A DNA stretch of 64,000 bases from Corynebacterium casei LMG S-19264 (lineage in GTDB: Bacteria; Actinomycetota; Actinomycetes; Mycobacteriales; Mycobacteriaceae), in NCBI RefSeq assembly GCF_000550785.1, contig NZ_CP004350.1:848009-912008 (forward strand), given 5' to 3'. This document shows, piece after piece, positions 44,633 through 53,032 of the stretch. The notes under the pieces are model-generated. The model was not told where the DNA came from, searched no databases, and worked only from the letters and a program-made list of their open reading frames with translations. The position numbers and the translations under genes were made by a program. The first letter of the stretch is position 1, and every line of letters starts with the position of its first letter.

Positions 44633-45423
44633 TGCCAGTTCGTATTGTGACTGATTCTTCTGCTGGACTGCCTCAAGAAATCGTTGATGAACTTGATATC
44701 ACGGTGTGCCAATTGCACGTGATGGACAACGAAGATTCGGATACAACCACCTCAGCGCTCTCCGCGCTGGAAATTGCTGCTGAATATGGACGGCAGATGG
44801 AACGCGGCGGGGATGAAGGACTTGTTGGCCTGCACCTGGCTAAGGAGTTGTCGTCGACGTGGTCGGCGGCGGTCACGGCATCGGCGGTTTTCCCGGACGA
44901 TAAGGTTCGCGTGATTGACTCGGGCACTGCTGGCATGGTGTTGGGCGCTGCCGCAATGGCTGCGGCGAAACTGGCCAAAGATGGCGCTGACGTGGATGAA
45001 TGCTATGAAGCGGCGCAAAACACGATTGAGCGTGGCAAGACATGGGTGTATTTGAGCTCCACGGATGAGATTCGCCGCTCGGGACGCATGTCTACTACTA
45101 CGGCGATGATTTCCACGGCGCTGCTGGCTACCAAACCGATCATGGCGCTCAATGATGGACGCCTGGAATTGGTGGGCCGCACCCGTACTCAGACAAAGGG
45201 CTTTATCAAGCTGGTGGATCTGGTGGCATCGGAAGCCGGCGGCAAACCGGTGTTTATCGCGCTGCAGCACAATGATGCCGAGGAACAAGCGGAGATCCTG
45301 CAAGACCTGCTGGAGCAGGCGTTGCCGGAGGGCTCCAGCTTCATTCTGACGGAGCTCAATGATGTAGTGGCTGTGCATGTTGGCGCGGGCGCGATTGGTG
45401 TGTCTGCGGTGTACTCGGCTTAA
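44632..45423 (+). CDS. DegV-family fatty-acid-binding protein
   Basis: The protein has 263 residues, slightly shorter than the usual 280. The N-terminal VRIVTDSSAGLPQEIVDEL is the DegV signature, and the lipid-binding region includes SAAVTASAVFPDDKVRVIDS. Members bind a fatty acid; in Gram-positives FakB proteins present it to the kinase FakA. No fakA-like gene is in the window. Synteny with Rv2417c supports the call. The start codon overlaps the gpgP stop (TAATG). Confidence 0.92.
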   Translation: MPVRIVTDSSAGLPQEIVDELDITVCQLHVMDNEDSDTTTSALSALEIAAEYGRQMERGGDEGLVGLHLAKELSSTWSAAVTASAVFPDDKVRVIDSGTAGMVLGAAAMAAAKLAKDGADVDECYEAAQNTIERGKTWVYLSSTDEIRRSGRMSTTTAMISTALLATKPIMALNDGRLELVGRTRTQTKGFIKLVDLVASEAGGKPVFIALQHNDAEEQAEILQDLLEQALPEGSSFILTELNDVVAVHVGAGAIGVSAVYSA

Positions 45424-45434
45424 GACGTGGCCGC

Positions 45435-45484
45435 CTGTGGATAACTCGGCCGTTAAGGTGACGCGTCACTAAAGTTATCCACAG
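45435..45484. promoter_or_regulatory. Inverted pair of perfect DnaA-box sequences around a palindrome
   Basis: CTGTGGATAACT (45435-45446) and AGTTATCCACAG (45473-45484) are exact 12-bp inverted copies, each containing the consensus DnaA box TTATCCACA. The 26-base spacer holds another perfect palindrome, GTGACGCGTCAC (45458-45469). The right arm is followed by ATTTT, so as RNA the element could also form a terminator after degV. It lies 52 bp before comEA. Confidence 0.6.
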
Positions 45485-45536
45485 ATTTTGAGCTTGAGGC
45501 TATCGCTGGGGGTTGACACCGCTTTAGTCTCAGGGC

Positions 45537-46232
45537 ATGACTCAAAAACCTGGCATCTCCCAGCGGTTATCTGAACTTACAGCACCGACTGGGGAAGAAC
45601 CCATCCTCGACGTTTCCTATCCTGCTCCACGACTAAAGATTGCCCCGTGGCAAGCCATAGTGGCTGCCATTGCGGCAATCGTTGCTGTTTTATTGTGGCT
45701 GGCTTTGTCCTCCCCGAAAAGTGATGGGCAGCTTCCGCCCATTGAAGCCGCCCAGGCACCTGAGATATCCACGGTCACTAGTGAAGAAGCCCTGCCCGAG
45801 GAGGTGGTGGTTTCTGTTGTTGGCGCCGTGGAACAACAGGGCATTCTTGTCTTGCCGCAGGGCTCGCGCATCGCTGATGCCCTGGAGGTCTCCGGCTTAG
45901 CTCCTGACGCGGATATCGTGTCCATCAACCATGCACAGTTGCTTGTCGATGGCGAACAGATCTACGTCAGCCGCATCGGGGAAGACCCACCTGCCCAGGT
46001 CGAAGCAGGAGAAGACGGCGGTGCACGTGGTTCTAAATCCTCGAAGATTAATCTGAACTCGGCTACGGCTGCTGAACTTACACAATTGCCCGGCGTGGGT
46101 GAGGTGACCGCGGAGTCGATTGTGTCGCACCGCGATACGGTGGGGAGCTTTACTTCGGTGGAGCAGCTTCTGGATATCAGTGGCATTGGTCCGGCCAAGT
46201 TTGAAAAGCTTCAACACCTTGTGACTGTGTAG
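45537..46232 (+). CDS. comEA: ComEA-type DNA-binding competence protein
   Basis: The protein has 231 residues. One membrane helix (about 40-60) anchors it. A SLBB-like region (about 92-150, VVSVVGAVEQQGILVLPQGS) follows, and the C-terminus carries a double helix-hairpin-helix (about 170-231) with KINLNSATAAELTQLPGVGE and LLDISGIGPAKFEKL. ComEA binds incoming double-stranded DNA during transformation. The order comEA-comEC-holA matches mycobacteria. Whether corynebacteria use it for uptake is not known. Confidence 0.93.
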   Translation: MTQKPGISQRLSELTAPTGEEPILDVSYPAPRLKIAPWQAIVAAIAAIVAVLLWLALSSPKSDGQLPPIEAAQAPEISTVTSEEALPEEVVVSVVGAVEQQGILVLPQGSRIADALEVSGLAPDADIVSINHAQLLVDGEQIYVSRIGEDPPAQVEAGEDGGARGSKSSKINLNSATAAELTQLPGVGEVTAESIVSHRDTVGSFTSVEQLLDISGIGPAKFEKLQHLVTV

Positions 46233-46238
46233 CCGCGC

Positions 46239-47855
46239 ATGCGTGAGCTTCGCCTTTTACCCGCAGCGGTTTCTGTATGGGCAATGACGTTGATGGTGCT
46301 GCTGGGATATTTCCCGGTGGCTGTCATTGTGCTGCTGATTTCCGCCACCACGTTCGTGCTGATTAAGCAGTTCGGGCAAGCGATTCTGGTGTCCGCGCTG
46401 GGAACAATAGCCCTGCTGGTTGCGCATTTTCGCATGCGCTGGGCACCGGACGAGATTTCAGTTGGCACGGTGACCATGACTCCGACTGGGACATCCTCGG
46501 GGTTTCTTATTCGGTTGAAGGCACATGGATCGACCTATCCGGTCTTTGTGGAAAAGTTGCCCGATGGAATTGAATCCGGCTCCCTCGTGGAGGTCAACGC
46601 GCGCTGGAGCGAGTCCAAGTCCCCGAGTGTCTCTGGGGTGGTTGGCAACGGGGAAGTGGTGGGCTTTTCGCCGCCGTCGGGCCTCGCGGGAATCGCCGTG
46701 CGCGTCTCCGATAATTTCCGGGAAGTAGTGCAAGCCACCGTGGGTGAAGCATCCCAGGGACTGATTCCTGGAATGGTGTTGGGCGATACTTCACTTCAAG
46801 ACACATCCCAGCAAGAGCTGTTCATTGAGACCGGGTTGTCTCACCTGTCGGCGGTCTCCGGTGCGAATGTGGCGATTGTGCTCACGGCGTTCTTTCTATT
46901 GTGCCGCTGGATTGGGCTGGGCCCACGCGTGCAGGTGGTCTCCGCCGGCTTCGCGCTGTTTGGTTTCGTGGTTCTCGTCGGAACCGAGCCCTCGGTCCTG
47001 CGCGCGAGTGTCGCCGGGGTGGTGGGGCTATTGGCAGTGGTCAATTCTTCGCGTGCGGAGCCCATTCACTCGTTGTGCATTGGTGTCATTGGGCTGATTG
47101 TGTGGGATAGCGACATGGCCGCCAGCTTCGGATTCGCGTTGTCATCAGCGGCGACGGCATCCATCGTGGTGCTTACGCCGATGTTTCACCGACTCTTGGC
47201 GCCACTACAGTGGCCGGACATCCTCGCCCGCGCGCTAGCTGTCGCCATCGCCGCGGACTTTGCCACCATGCCGATTGTTGCCCTGATGGCCGGTGAAGTC
47301 TCCATGGTCTCCGTCCTTGTCAACGTGCTGGTTGCCCCAGTAACAGCGCCGATCACGATTCTGGGACTCATCGCCGCAGGTCTCGCGCAGTTGCCTTTCG
47401 ATACCCCCGCCTTTCTCCTCCTCAAACTCATCGAGCCCTGCACCTGGTGGATCTACCATATTGCCGCTGGCGCGCATGAGCTTCCCATCGCCGTAATTGC
47501 TGCCTCACCCATCGTGGTGTTACTGGCCTACGGGTGGATTGTCGCCGGCCTTGTCTGCGGCCACCCCCGTAAGACTTTCGCCGCCATCGCCGCACTGCTT
47601 ATTGTCTTTGGCGTGAACTTCCAACCACGACCTCAGCCCCTGGAAATCACGCAAGTCTTTACCGTCAACACCGACGAAGAAATCGACGACATCCCAGCAG
47701 GCACCCAAGCGATCATCGTGCTCGACGGTGAGGGCCGAAAGAGCAGCCGTGGCATCCAAACTCCCGATGGCATCCCCGTGTTCTATCCCAACCGCGACGG
47801 CCAAGTCACCGTCTACACCGACGGCTCCCAGCACGCGGCGGACGGCAGGTTCTAA
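46239..47855 (+). CDS. comEC: ComEC/Rec2-type DNA channel protein
   Basis: The protein has 538 residues. The competence domain is clear: LIPGMVLGDTSLQDTSQQEL, then GLSHLSAVSGANVAIVLTAF, followed by multiple helices with SVLRASVAGVVGLLAV. ComEC of Bacillus has 776 residues and ends in a beta-lactamase-like nuclease domain; here only a short non-catalytic remnant follows the last helix (about 470-538), with no HxHxDH motif. This short form is also typical of mycobacterial homologues. It starts 6 bp after comEA, and its stop overlaps the convergent SRPBCC gene by 4 bp. Confidence 0.92.
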   Translation: MRELRLLPAAVSVWAMTLMVLLGYFPVAVIVLLISATTFVLIKQFGQAILVSALGTIALLVAHFRMRWAPDEISVGTVTMTPTGTSSGFLIRLKAHGSTYPVFVEKLPDGIESGSLVEVNARWSESKSPSVSGVVGNGEVVGFSPPSGLAGIAVRVSDNFREVVQATVGEASQGLIPGMVLGDTSLQDTSQQELFIETGLSHLSAVSGANVAIVLTAFFLLCRWIGLGPRVQVVSAGFALFGFVVLVGTEPSVLRASVAGVVGLLAVVNSSRAEPIHSLCIGVIGLIVWDSDMAASFGFALSSAATASIVVLTPMFHRLLAPLQWPDILARALAVAIAADFATMPIVALMAGEVSMVSVLVNVLVAPVTAPITILGLIAAGLAQLPFDTPAFLLLKLIEPCTWWIYHIAAGAHELPIAVIAASPIVVLLAYGWIVAGLVCGHPRKTFAAIAALLIVFGVNFQPRPQPLEITQVFTVNTDEEIDDIPAGTQAIIVLDGEGRKSSRGIQTPDGIPVFYPNRDGQVTVYTDGSQHAADGRF

Positions 47856-48283
47856 TTGGAAGAAAGGTAGCTATCGATCGCGGTCAGCATAGAAGCCCAA
47901 CCTTTCACGGTCTGCTCTACCCACTCCGCCCAGCGGGCATCCATGCTGTGGATGATGGTGGCGCGGCAGCCATCGGCAAGCTGCTCGATGTTTAGGGTGA
48001 CCACCGAGTTATCCTCTTGTTCTTCCTCATCGTCGGTAAACCAGGTAAACACCAGTTTCTGCGGCTTGGTGATTTCCTTGTAGTAACCCCAGTGCACGGC
48101 TTCACCGTCTTCGCGCATATCGGAGAACGTGAACTTGCCGCCTACTTGCGGGTCGGTCTCAATCGTTCGAGCATCCTCAGCGAACCAGGACCGTACCTTT
48201 ACTGGATCTAGCCACGCGTCAAATACGTCCTCGGCTGGTGCTGTGAATTCGTGGGTGGTCTTTGCTTCAACATTTCCTGACAT
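47852..48283 (-). CDS. SRPBCC / AHSA1-like domain protein
   Basis: From ATG 48283, with AAGGAG eight bases upstream, the protein has 143 residues; the longer open frame to 48757 is only antisense to holA. It has the START-like fold of the AHSA1 (activator of Hsp90 homologue) branch: TTHEFTAPAEDVFDAWLDP, WFAEDARTIETDPQVGGKF, VHWGYYKEITKPQKLVFTWF and a final VKGWASMLTAIDSYL. These proteins bind hydrophobic ligands; the ligand is unknown. It sits between comEC and holA on the opposite strand. Confidence 0.85.
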   Translation of the reverse strand: MSGNVEAKTTHEFTAPAEDVFDAWLDPVKVRSWFAEDARTIETDPQVGGKFTFSDMREDGEAVHWGYYKEITKPQKLVFTWFTDDEEEQEDNSVVTLNIEQLADGCRATIIHSMDARWAEWVEQTVKGWASMLTAIDSYLSSN

Positions 48284-48310
48284 GGTTCTTCTCCTTTTTG
48301 CCTTTATTCT

Positions 48311-49285
48311 ATGATGGTCAGCATGGAACCGGTGCACCTGATTTTGGGCGATGATGAATTTTTGGCAGAGCGTGCCCGGAGGTCTATCCAAAAGGCGGTG
48401 GCTGAAGAGACGGGGGAGCAGCCGGAGCTGAAGGTGCTGCGCGCTGCGGAGGTCACCGAGTGGGAGATTATTGAGGCGACGAGCCCGTCGTTGTTTGGTG
48501 AGACCCGCGTGATTGTCATCTCCGATACAGAACGTGTGGGTTCGGCGCTGATTAAGCTCATCGTGGATGCGGCGAAGGATCCCGCGCCGGGCATGACGAT
48601 GGTGATAAATTTCGCGATTTCGCGAAAAAACCTGAAGAACCGCAAGAAGCCGCCGGAGCTGGTGGCCAAGATTCAAAAACTCGCGCAAGTCCACGAGGTT
48701 TTCTCGCTCTATGACAACGAGGTCAAACCGTGGGCGACGCGCGAGTTTACACTGCATGACGTTCGCCCGACCCCTGATGTAGTGGACGCGTTGTTGTCCG
48801 GCGTGGGGTCAGACCTGCGCTCTTTGTCAGCGGCCATTTCACAGTTGGTGGCGGATACCGGCGGCAATGTCACACGCCAAACGGTGCAACGCTACTACGC
48901 GGGCGTGGCCGAGGTAGAGAACTGGGACATCGCGGATGCGGCTGTCGCGGGACGCACGGGTGAGGCGATTGCCACGTGTCGTCGCGCATTGCAGTTGGGC
49001 GCAGAACCAGTCGGTATTGCAGCGGCGCTGGCGAACAAAGTCGGGGTCATCGCAAGGCTGTATACCGCGCGCGGGGACAAGTTCTCCCTTGCTAAGCAGT
49101 CCGGTTTGCACCCCTATGTCGCGGAAAAGACGGCACCAATTGCCAGGCGCTGGTCGGGTGAGAACATCAGCAAGGCTGTCATCGTGATTGCTGACCTCGA
49201 CGGACAGGTCAAAAGCTTAGGCCGCGATGGTGCGGACTATGCGGTCGAAGCAGCCGTTAAGAGAATTTCGGAGCTCGCACGATAA
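48311..49285 (+). CDS. holA: DNA polymerase III subunit delta
   Basis: The protein has 324 residues (the start could also be ATG 48323, giving MEPVHLILGDDE). The N-terminal LILGDDEFLAERARRSIQ and the AAA-like body with IEATSPSLFGETRVIVISDTE are typical of HolA, as is the C-terminal collar segment with GEAIATCRRALQLGAEPVGI. Delta opens the sliding clamp in the clamp-loader complex. In mycobacteria holA directly precedes rpsT on the chromosome; here about 3.3 kb of accessory genes lie between the two. Confidence 0.93.
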   Translation: MMVSMEPVHLILGDDEFLAERARRSIQKAVAEETGEQPELKVLRAAEVTEWEIIEATSPSLFGETRVIVISDTERVGSALIKLIVDAAKDPAPGMTMVINFAISRKNLKNRKKPPELVAKIQKLAQVHEVFSLYDNEVKPWATREFTLHDVRPTPDVVDALLSGVGSDLRSLSAAISQLVADTGGNVTRQTVQRYYAGVAEVENWDIADAAVAGRTGEAIATCRRALQLGAEPVGIAAALANKVGVIARLYTARGDKFSLAKQSGLHPYVAEKTAPIARRWSGENISKAVIVIADLDGQVKSLGRDGADYAVEAAVKRISELAR

Positions 49286-49295
49286 ACTAATCGGC

Positions 49296-49682
49296 ATGAC
49301 TGAACAAAATAATGAACAAGAAGTAGCGGAATTCGCTTCCAAGCTTTTTGACCTCGCGCGCAATGGCGATGTTTCTTTGATTGAATACATCAAGCAGGGC
49401 GTTAGCGTTGATTTAGTAAATCAGGACGGCCAGTCCTTCGTCATGCTCGCCGCATACAACGGCCACGCTGAACTGGTCAAGGCATTGGCCGCTGAGGGCG
49501 CTGACGTGAATCTGCTCAATGACCGCAAGCAGTCACCATTGGCTGGTGCGATCTTTAAGAAGGAAGATGCTGTTATTGATGCACTTCTGGAAGCAGGCGC
49601 AAACCCACAGGCTGGCACCCCAAGTGCAGTTGATACCGCGATGATGTTTGGCCGTGAGGATCTTCTGGGACGCTTCGAGTGA
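49296..49682 (+). CDS. Ankyrin-repeat protein
   Basis: The protein has 128 residues from ATG 49296. After a short acidic start it has three ankyrin repeats: NGDVSLIEYIKQGVSVDLVN, the canonical GQSFVMLAAYNGHAELVKAL, and ALLEAGANPQAG with a variable repeat between. Ankyrin repeats bind protein partners; none can be named. It has no signal peptide. It follows holA by 10 bp and overlaps the LysE-type exporter gene by 4 bp (GTGA), implying coupled expression of the two. Confidence 0.88.
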   Translation: MTEQNNEQEVAEFASKLFDLARNGDVSLIEYIKQGVSVDLVNQDGQSFVMLAAYNGHAELVKALAAEGADVNLLNDRKQSPLAGAIFKKEDAVIDALLEAGANPQAGTPSAVDTAMMFGREDLLGRFE

Positions 49683-50329
49683 GCCTGTCGTCTCTTGCAA
49701 CAATCATTGTTCTAAACCTGCTGGGCGCATTAAGCCCAGGCCCGGACACCATTTTGATCACCCGCTTGGCCACCAAGTCCCGCCGGCACGCTGTTGCCGC
49801 GGTGACTGGCATCCAAGTAGGCGTGCTGATGTGGACCACGCTGACCGTACTCGGTGCGGCCGCGCTGTTGACGGCATTCCCGCAGTTGCTTGGTTTAGTG
49901 CAGCTTCTGGGCGGTAGCTGGTTGGTGTACATGGGCTATTCCACCTTCAAAGCCGGATGGGATTCCCGCAGCGCAGTGCCGATGTCACTGGCAGAACAAG
50001 AAGCGCAGCTGGGAAGAATGCGCCATTCTTTCCGCACCGGTTTGGCAACGAACCTGTCCAACCCGAAGATTGTTCTGTTCCTCTCAGCATTGATTGCGCC
50101 CTTGCTACCCGCGAGTCCGTCCATCGGTGTGGCAATCACGCTGATTTTGGCGATGAGCTTGTCCTGCTACGTCATGTTCGTCTTCATCAGCTTTGTGGTG
50201 TCCACGAAGGCAGTGCGCCGCAAGTTGTTGGCAGCAGGGCCGTGGATTGATATCGCTGCCGGTTCCTTCTTCATAATCGCTGGTATTGCCCTAGCCGTCA
50301 CTGGATTCCGCGACGTATTCGGAATCTAG
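49679..50329 (+). CDS. LysE/RhtB-family amino acid exporter
   Basis: The protein has 216 residues and six predicted helices. The family signature LLGALSPGPDTILITRLA is at the N-terminus, and RTGLATNLSNPKIVLFLSAL precedes the fourth helix. RhtB-type proteins export amino acids such as homoserine, threonine or leucine. It starts at a GTG inside the ankyrin gene's last codons. The 3' end overlaps the convergent restriction-enzyme gene by 4 bp. Confidence 0.9.
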   Translation: MSLSSLATIIVLNLLGALSPGPDTILITRLATKSRRHAVAAVTGIQVGVLMWTTLTVLGAAALLTAFPQLLGLVQLLGGSWLVYMGYSTFKAGWDSRSAVPMSLAEQEAQLGRMRHSFRTGLATNLSNPKIVLFLSALIAPLLPASPSIGVAITLILAMSLSCYVMFVFISFVVSTKAVRRKLLAAGPWIDIAAGSFFIIAGIALAVTGFRDVFGI

Positions 50330-51639
50330 ATTTCTAGCTCCTGGGTGGTGGCCACATCCCACACCCACTGCGCCCAGGACATCACGGTGCCCGCGCGGCG
50401 GGTGACAGTGGAGTCCTTGAGTCCCAGATTAGAAGCATTCATAATGTCAATGATTGCGTTCTTGTCTGGGACTTCGGCGTTTTCTAAGGCGCGAATGAGC
50501 ACCATATGAAAGACCTGGTGGCGCGCAAGCGCCTTAATCAGCGCGATGTTGCGTTCGTTGCGCTCAGAACTCATAACCTTTGCGCCGAAGTCGGTCAGTG
50601 ACCAGGTGCGGTGGCTATCTTCCACGAGGCCTAAGTACTTGGCGGCGCTGGTGTAATAGTTGGTTTGGCGCGAGGTGAAATCATAATTCTCGGTGATTTC
50701 CTCAACATTCAACGGTGCATCCTGGAGCTGCTCGCAGAGGTTAATCACACGCGCGAAGCTATCGGCCTGTGGGAAAGGAATGCCTTCTGGTTCGGCGGTC
50801 ATTGCTGTGGACTTCAACAGCTGCTTCACAACTTCCAGCGTGATGTTGGATGGCGTGAGCGTGTAGCGCGCGGAGTCCACTAGTGTGATTGACTCTGGGC
50901 GCAGGTCGTCTTCAAAGTCGAAGCGGTAGAGATAGAAAATGCCGTTGGAATAGACCTGATAGACAGGCGATACAGTCTTGGTCAGGGACTGAGAAAAGCG
51001 GCGGTAGGGGAAGTAGAGCTGGCGTATATTGAAGTCATCGGAAAGATGGTTCTTTGCTTCAACCAGACATAGTTGGTCTGATGATTCGAGGCCAGCATCG
51101 ATTTCCATCTGGGCTTTGGTGACCTGAAAATTGCCGCATGCGAGGCTCATATCGATGCTGCCGGTGGACATGCGGCCAGCAACAGTGGCCTGCAGAGTGT
51201 CAGTGCCTAGGAAGTCCTGCAAGATTTCAGACAGGGCAGAAGCGTTGAGTGCGGCGGACTCAGAGGTAATCTCGTTGGGGTCCAAGGACTCGATGTTCCC
51301 AGGAAACGGCTTGTAGCGAATAGGGCCGAGGGATTCAGAATCGGGAAACTTGGTGAAGAGATCGAAGGCCCCCACCAGGTATTCAGAGCGCGATACGGGG
51401 ATAATGTTGAGCCCGAGCTCTTTGAAAATCCAGGGCCGTGCGGCCGTGGAATCATGCTTGGCCATCAGCCGCGGTTCACGCGCGGAGATTTCTTTGAGCT
51501 CAGCCGCGGTGATGCGGAAGAAGCCGTCTGCGTTGAGCTGTTTGTGCATAAAGACGCGCAACCAGCCGTAATCATTGCGGCCTAGAACTTGGCTTTTCGG
51601 CACATTGAAGTGTGAGCGAAGGTCAGCTTCACTTCTCAT
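50326..51639 (-). CDS. Type II restriction endonuclease (PD-(D/E)XK type)
   Basis: The protein has 437 residues. The catalytic core is visible as EIDAG (Asp181) followed by LVEAKNH (Glu194 and Lys196), a PD-(D/E)XK site. An N-terminal part (about 1-120) probably recognises DNA, and the C-terminal part (about 300-437) looks like a winged helix, with EEITENYDFTSRQTNYYTSA. It overlaps the adenine methylase gene upstream by 11 bp on the same strand, the classic arrangement of a restriction-modification pair. The recognition site cannot be read from the sequence. Confidence 0.82.
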   Translation of the reverse strand: MRSEADLRSHFNVPKSQVLGRNDYGWLRVFMHKQLNADGFFRITAAELKEISAREPRLMAKHDSTAARPWIFKELGLNIIPVSRSEYLVGAFDLFTKFPDSESLGPIRYKPFPGNIESLDPNEITSESAALNASALSEILQDFLGTDTLQATVAGRMSTGSIDMSLACGNFQVTKAQMEIDAGLESSDQLCLVEAKNHLSDDFNIRQLYFPYRRFSQSLTKTVSPVYQVYSNGIFYLYRFDFEDDLRPESITLVDSARYTLTPSNITLEVVKQLLKSTAMTAEPEGIPFPQADSFARVINLCEQLQDAPLNVEEITENYDFTSRQTNYYTSAAKYLGLVEDSHRTWSLTDFGAKVMSSERNERNIALIKALARHQVFHMVLIRALENAEVPDKNAIIDIMNASNLGLKDSTVTRRAGTVMSWAQWVWDVATTQELEI

Positions 51640-52462
51640 AGTTTCTCACTAGGACTTCATCGACTTTGCCGCGCTTAGACGCAATGGAGTTGATAGCGCG
51701 GGATGCTCCCACGATATCAACGTGGTAGTCAGAGTAAAGGTCACGGATGAAATCAGTGGCGGAGTTAGAAAGCATCCAGTTGACGCCGCGGTCGGTCAGG
51801 TCATCGCATAATTCTTTGAGCTCAACTTGGTTGCTGCGGCCGAAACCACCAGCGGCATAACCAACGAAGTTGCTGGTGATATTGACCGGGTCATAGGGAG
51901 GATCGAAATACACAAAATCACCAGGCTGGGCAGTGGCAACAGAGTCCTTGAAATCACCGTTGAGGAAAGTGACCTCATTGGAGTTGAGATACTCGCTGAC
52001 CCCCCGCAGCGTCTTCACATCACAGATCAACGGCTTCTTATAGCGCCCAAAAGGGGAGTTGAACTGACCAGCGAGGTTCACGCGGTACAGGCCGTTGTAG
52101 CACGTCTTGTTGAGGTAGACGGTGCGGGCGGCCCTCTTGACATCGGAAAGCAATGCGAACTTGGTGGTATCCCGATCTATGGCACGCAGCTCATAGAAAA
52201 ACGCCTCATCATTGGGGTAGTTCTGCAATTCGGCGATGAGAGCTTCCACATCATCGCGGACCACGGTGTAGAGGTTAATCAGCTCCATGTTGAGATCATT
52301 GACCACCGCTTTTTCTGGAGCCAGGGACCACAAAACAGCGCCGCCGCCGAAGAAAGGCTCAAAATAAGTTGAGTAGCCTTGCTGCGGCAGAGCAGCGTGG
52401 ATCTGTGGCAAGAGCTGGCGTTTACCGCCTACCCATTTCACCAAGGGCTTCAGGAAAGTCAT
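51629..52462 (-). CDS. Dam-type N6-adenine DNA methyltransferase (D12 class)
   Basis: The protein has 277 residues. The AdoMet-binding motif is FEPFFGGGAVLW (about 34-45), and the catalytic DPPY is at 187-190 (VYFDPPYDPVN). KWVGGKRQLL at the start and NGLYRVNLAGQFNSPFGRYK in the middle are characteristic of the Dam/DpnM group, whose members mostly methylate GATC or sites containing it. Together with the overlapping endonuclease gene it forms a type II restriction-modification system inserted between holA and rpsT. No control (C) protein is visible. Confidence 0.9.
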   Translation of the reverse strand: MTFLKPLVKWVGGKRQLLPQIHAALPQQGYSTYFEPFFGGGAVLWSLAPEKAVVNDLNMELINLYTVVRDDVEALIAELQNYPNDEAFFYELRAIDRDTTKFALLSDVKRAARTVYLNKTCYNGLYRVNLAGQFNSPFGRYKKPLICDVKTLRGVSEYLNSNEVTFLNGDFKDSVATAQPGDFVYFDPPYDPVNITSNFVGYAAGGFGRSNQVELKELCDDLTDRGVNWMLSNSATDFIRDLYSDYHVDIVGASRAINSIASKRGKVDEVLVRNYEK

Positions 52463-52524
52463 CGTAGAAGTATCTTAGCCGCAACACCGAACACGGCCGG
52501 CATTAGTTCGAACAACATTAGAAA

Positions 52525-52568
52525 ACAGCTGGTGCCCCACACAATTACTTGCATGGGGCACCAGTTGT
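52525..52568 (-). terminator. Terminator of rpsT
   Basis: Fifteen-base arms at 52525-52539 and 52554-52568 pair with one G-U. On the reverse strand the hairpin is followed by GTTTTC. It lies 13 bp after the rpsT stop codon and separates it from the methylase gene downstream. Confidence 0.75.
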
Positions 52569-52581
52569 GCTTTGAAAAAGA

Positions 52582-52845
52582 TTAGTTCATCTTGTTGAAA
52601 GCGGCAGCCATACCGGACTTCTTGTTAGCCGCAGTGTTGCGGTGGAAGACGCCCTTAGATACGGACTTGTCCAGTGCGCGGGAAGCGGTACGCAGCTGTG
52701 CCTCAGCACCAGCCTTGTCACCAGCCTCAACCAAGGTACGGAACTTGCGGATTTCGGTACGTACAGCAGAGCGTACGGACTTGTTGCGCAGACGTGCCTT
52801 CTCGTTGGTGAGGACGCGCTTTTGCTTGGACTTGATGTTTGCCAT
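52582..52845 (-). CDS. rpsT: 30S ribosomal protein S20
   Basis: The protein has 87 residues from ATG 52845, with AGAGG upstream. It is basic and helical throughout with the S20 pattern [20 protein letters not shown] and the end [15 protein letters not shown]20 binds 16S rRNA early in 30S assembly. Longer open frames upstream are not supported. It is followed by a strong terminator, and the 187-bp region upstream (52846-53032) should hold its promoter. Confidence 0.97.
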   Translation of the reverse strand: MANIKSKQKRVLTNEKARLRNKSVRSAVRTEIRKFRTLVEAGDKAGAEAQLRTASRALDKSVSKGVFHRNTAANKKSGMAAAFNKMN

Positions 52846-52991
52846 GAGAAATACCTCTTGTAAATCGAATGTGATTGGATATTTAACCTCAGCTGCATAG
52901 CTCCCGACCACCATTAATGGAAGTCTCGGCGATTAACGAGCGGACCCAAGGTCCTGACCGCTAGCGCAATCACGCAAAAGAAGTTAACTAA

Positions 52992-53017
52992 CCTGGACAT
53001 AATACCAACAGTCCAGG
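52992..53017 (-). terminator. Weak hairpin after the PemK-like gene
   Basis: CCTGGAC (52992-52998) and GTCCAGG (53011-53017) form a seven-base stem with a 12-base loop, 16 bp past the PemK-like gene's stop on the reverse strand. The tail is only moderately U-rich, so this is a tentative call. Confidence 0.35.
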
Positions 53018-53032
53018 GGCAAAACCAAATTT

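Noticed and set aside
47852..48757. Long 301-codon frame ending in the SRPBCC protein
   Set aside because: The upstream half is antisense to holA; ATG 48283 with a good ribosome site gives the normal domain length.
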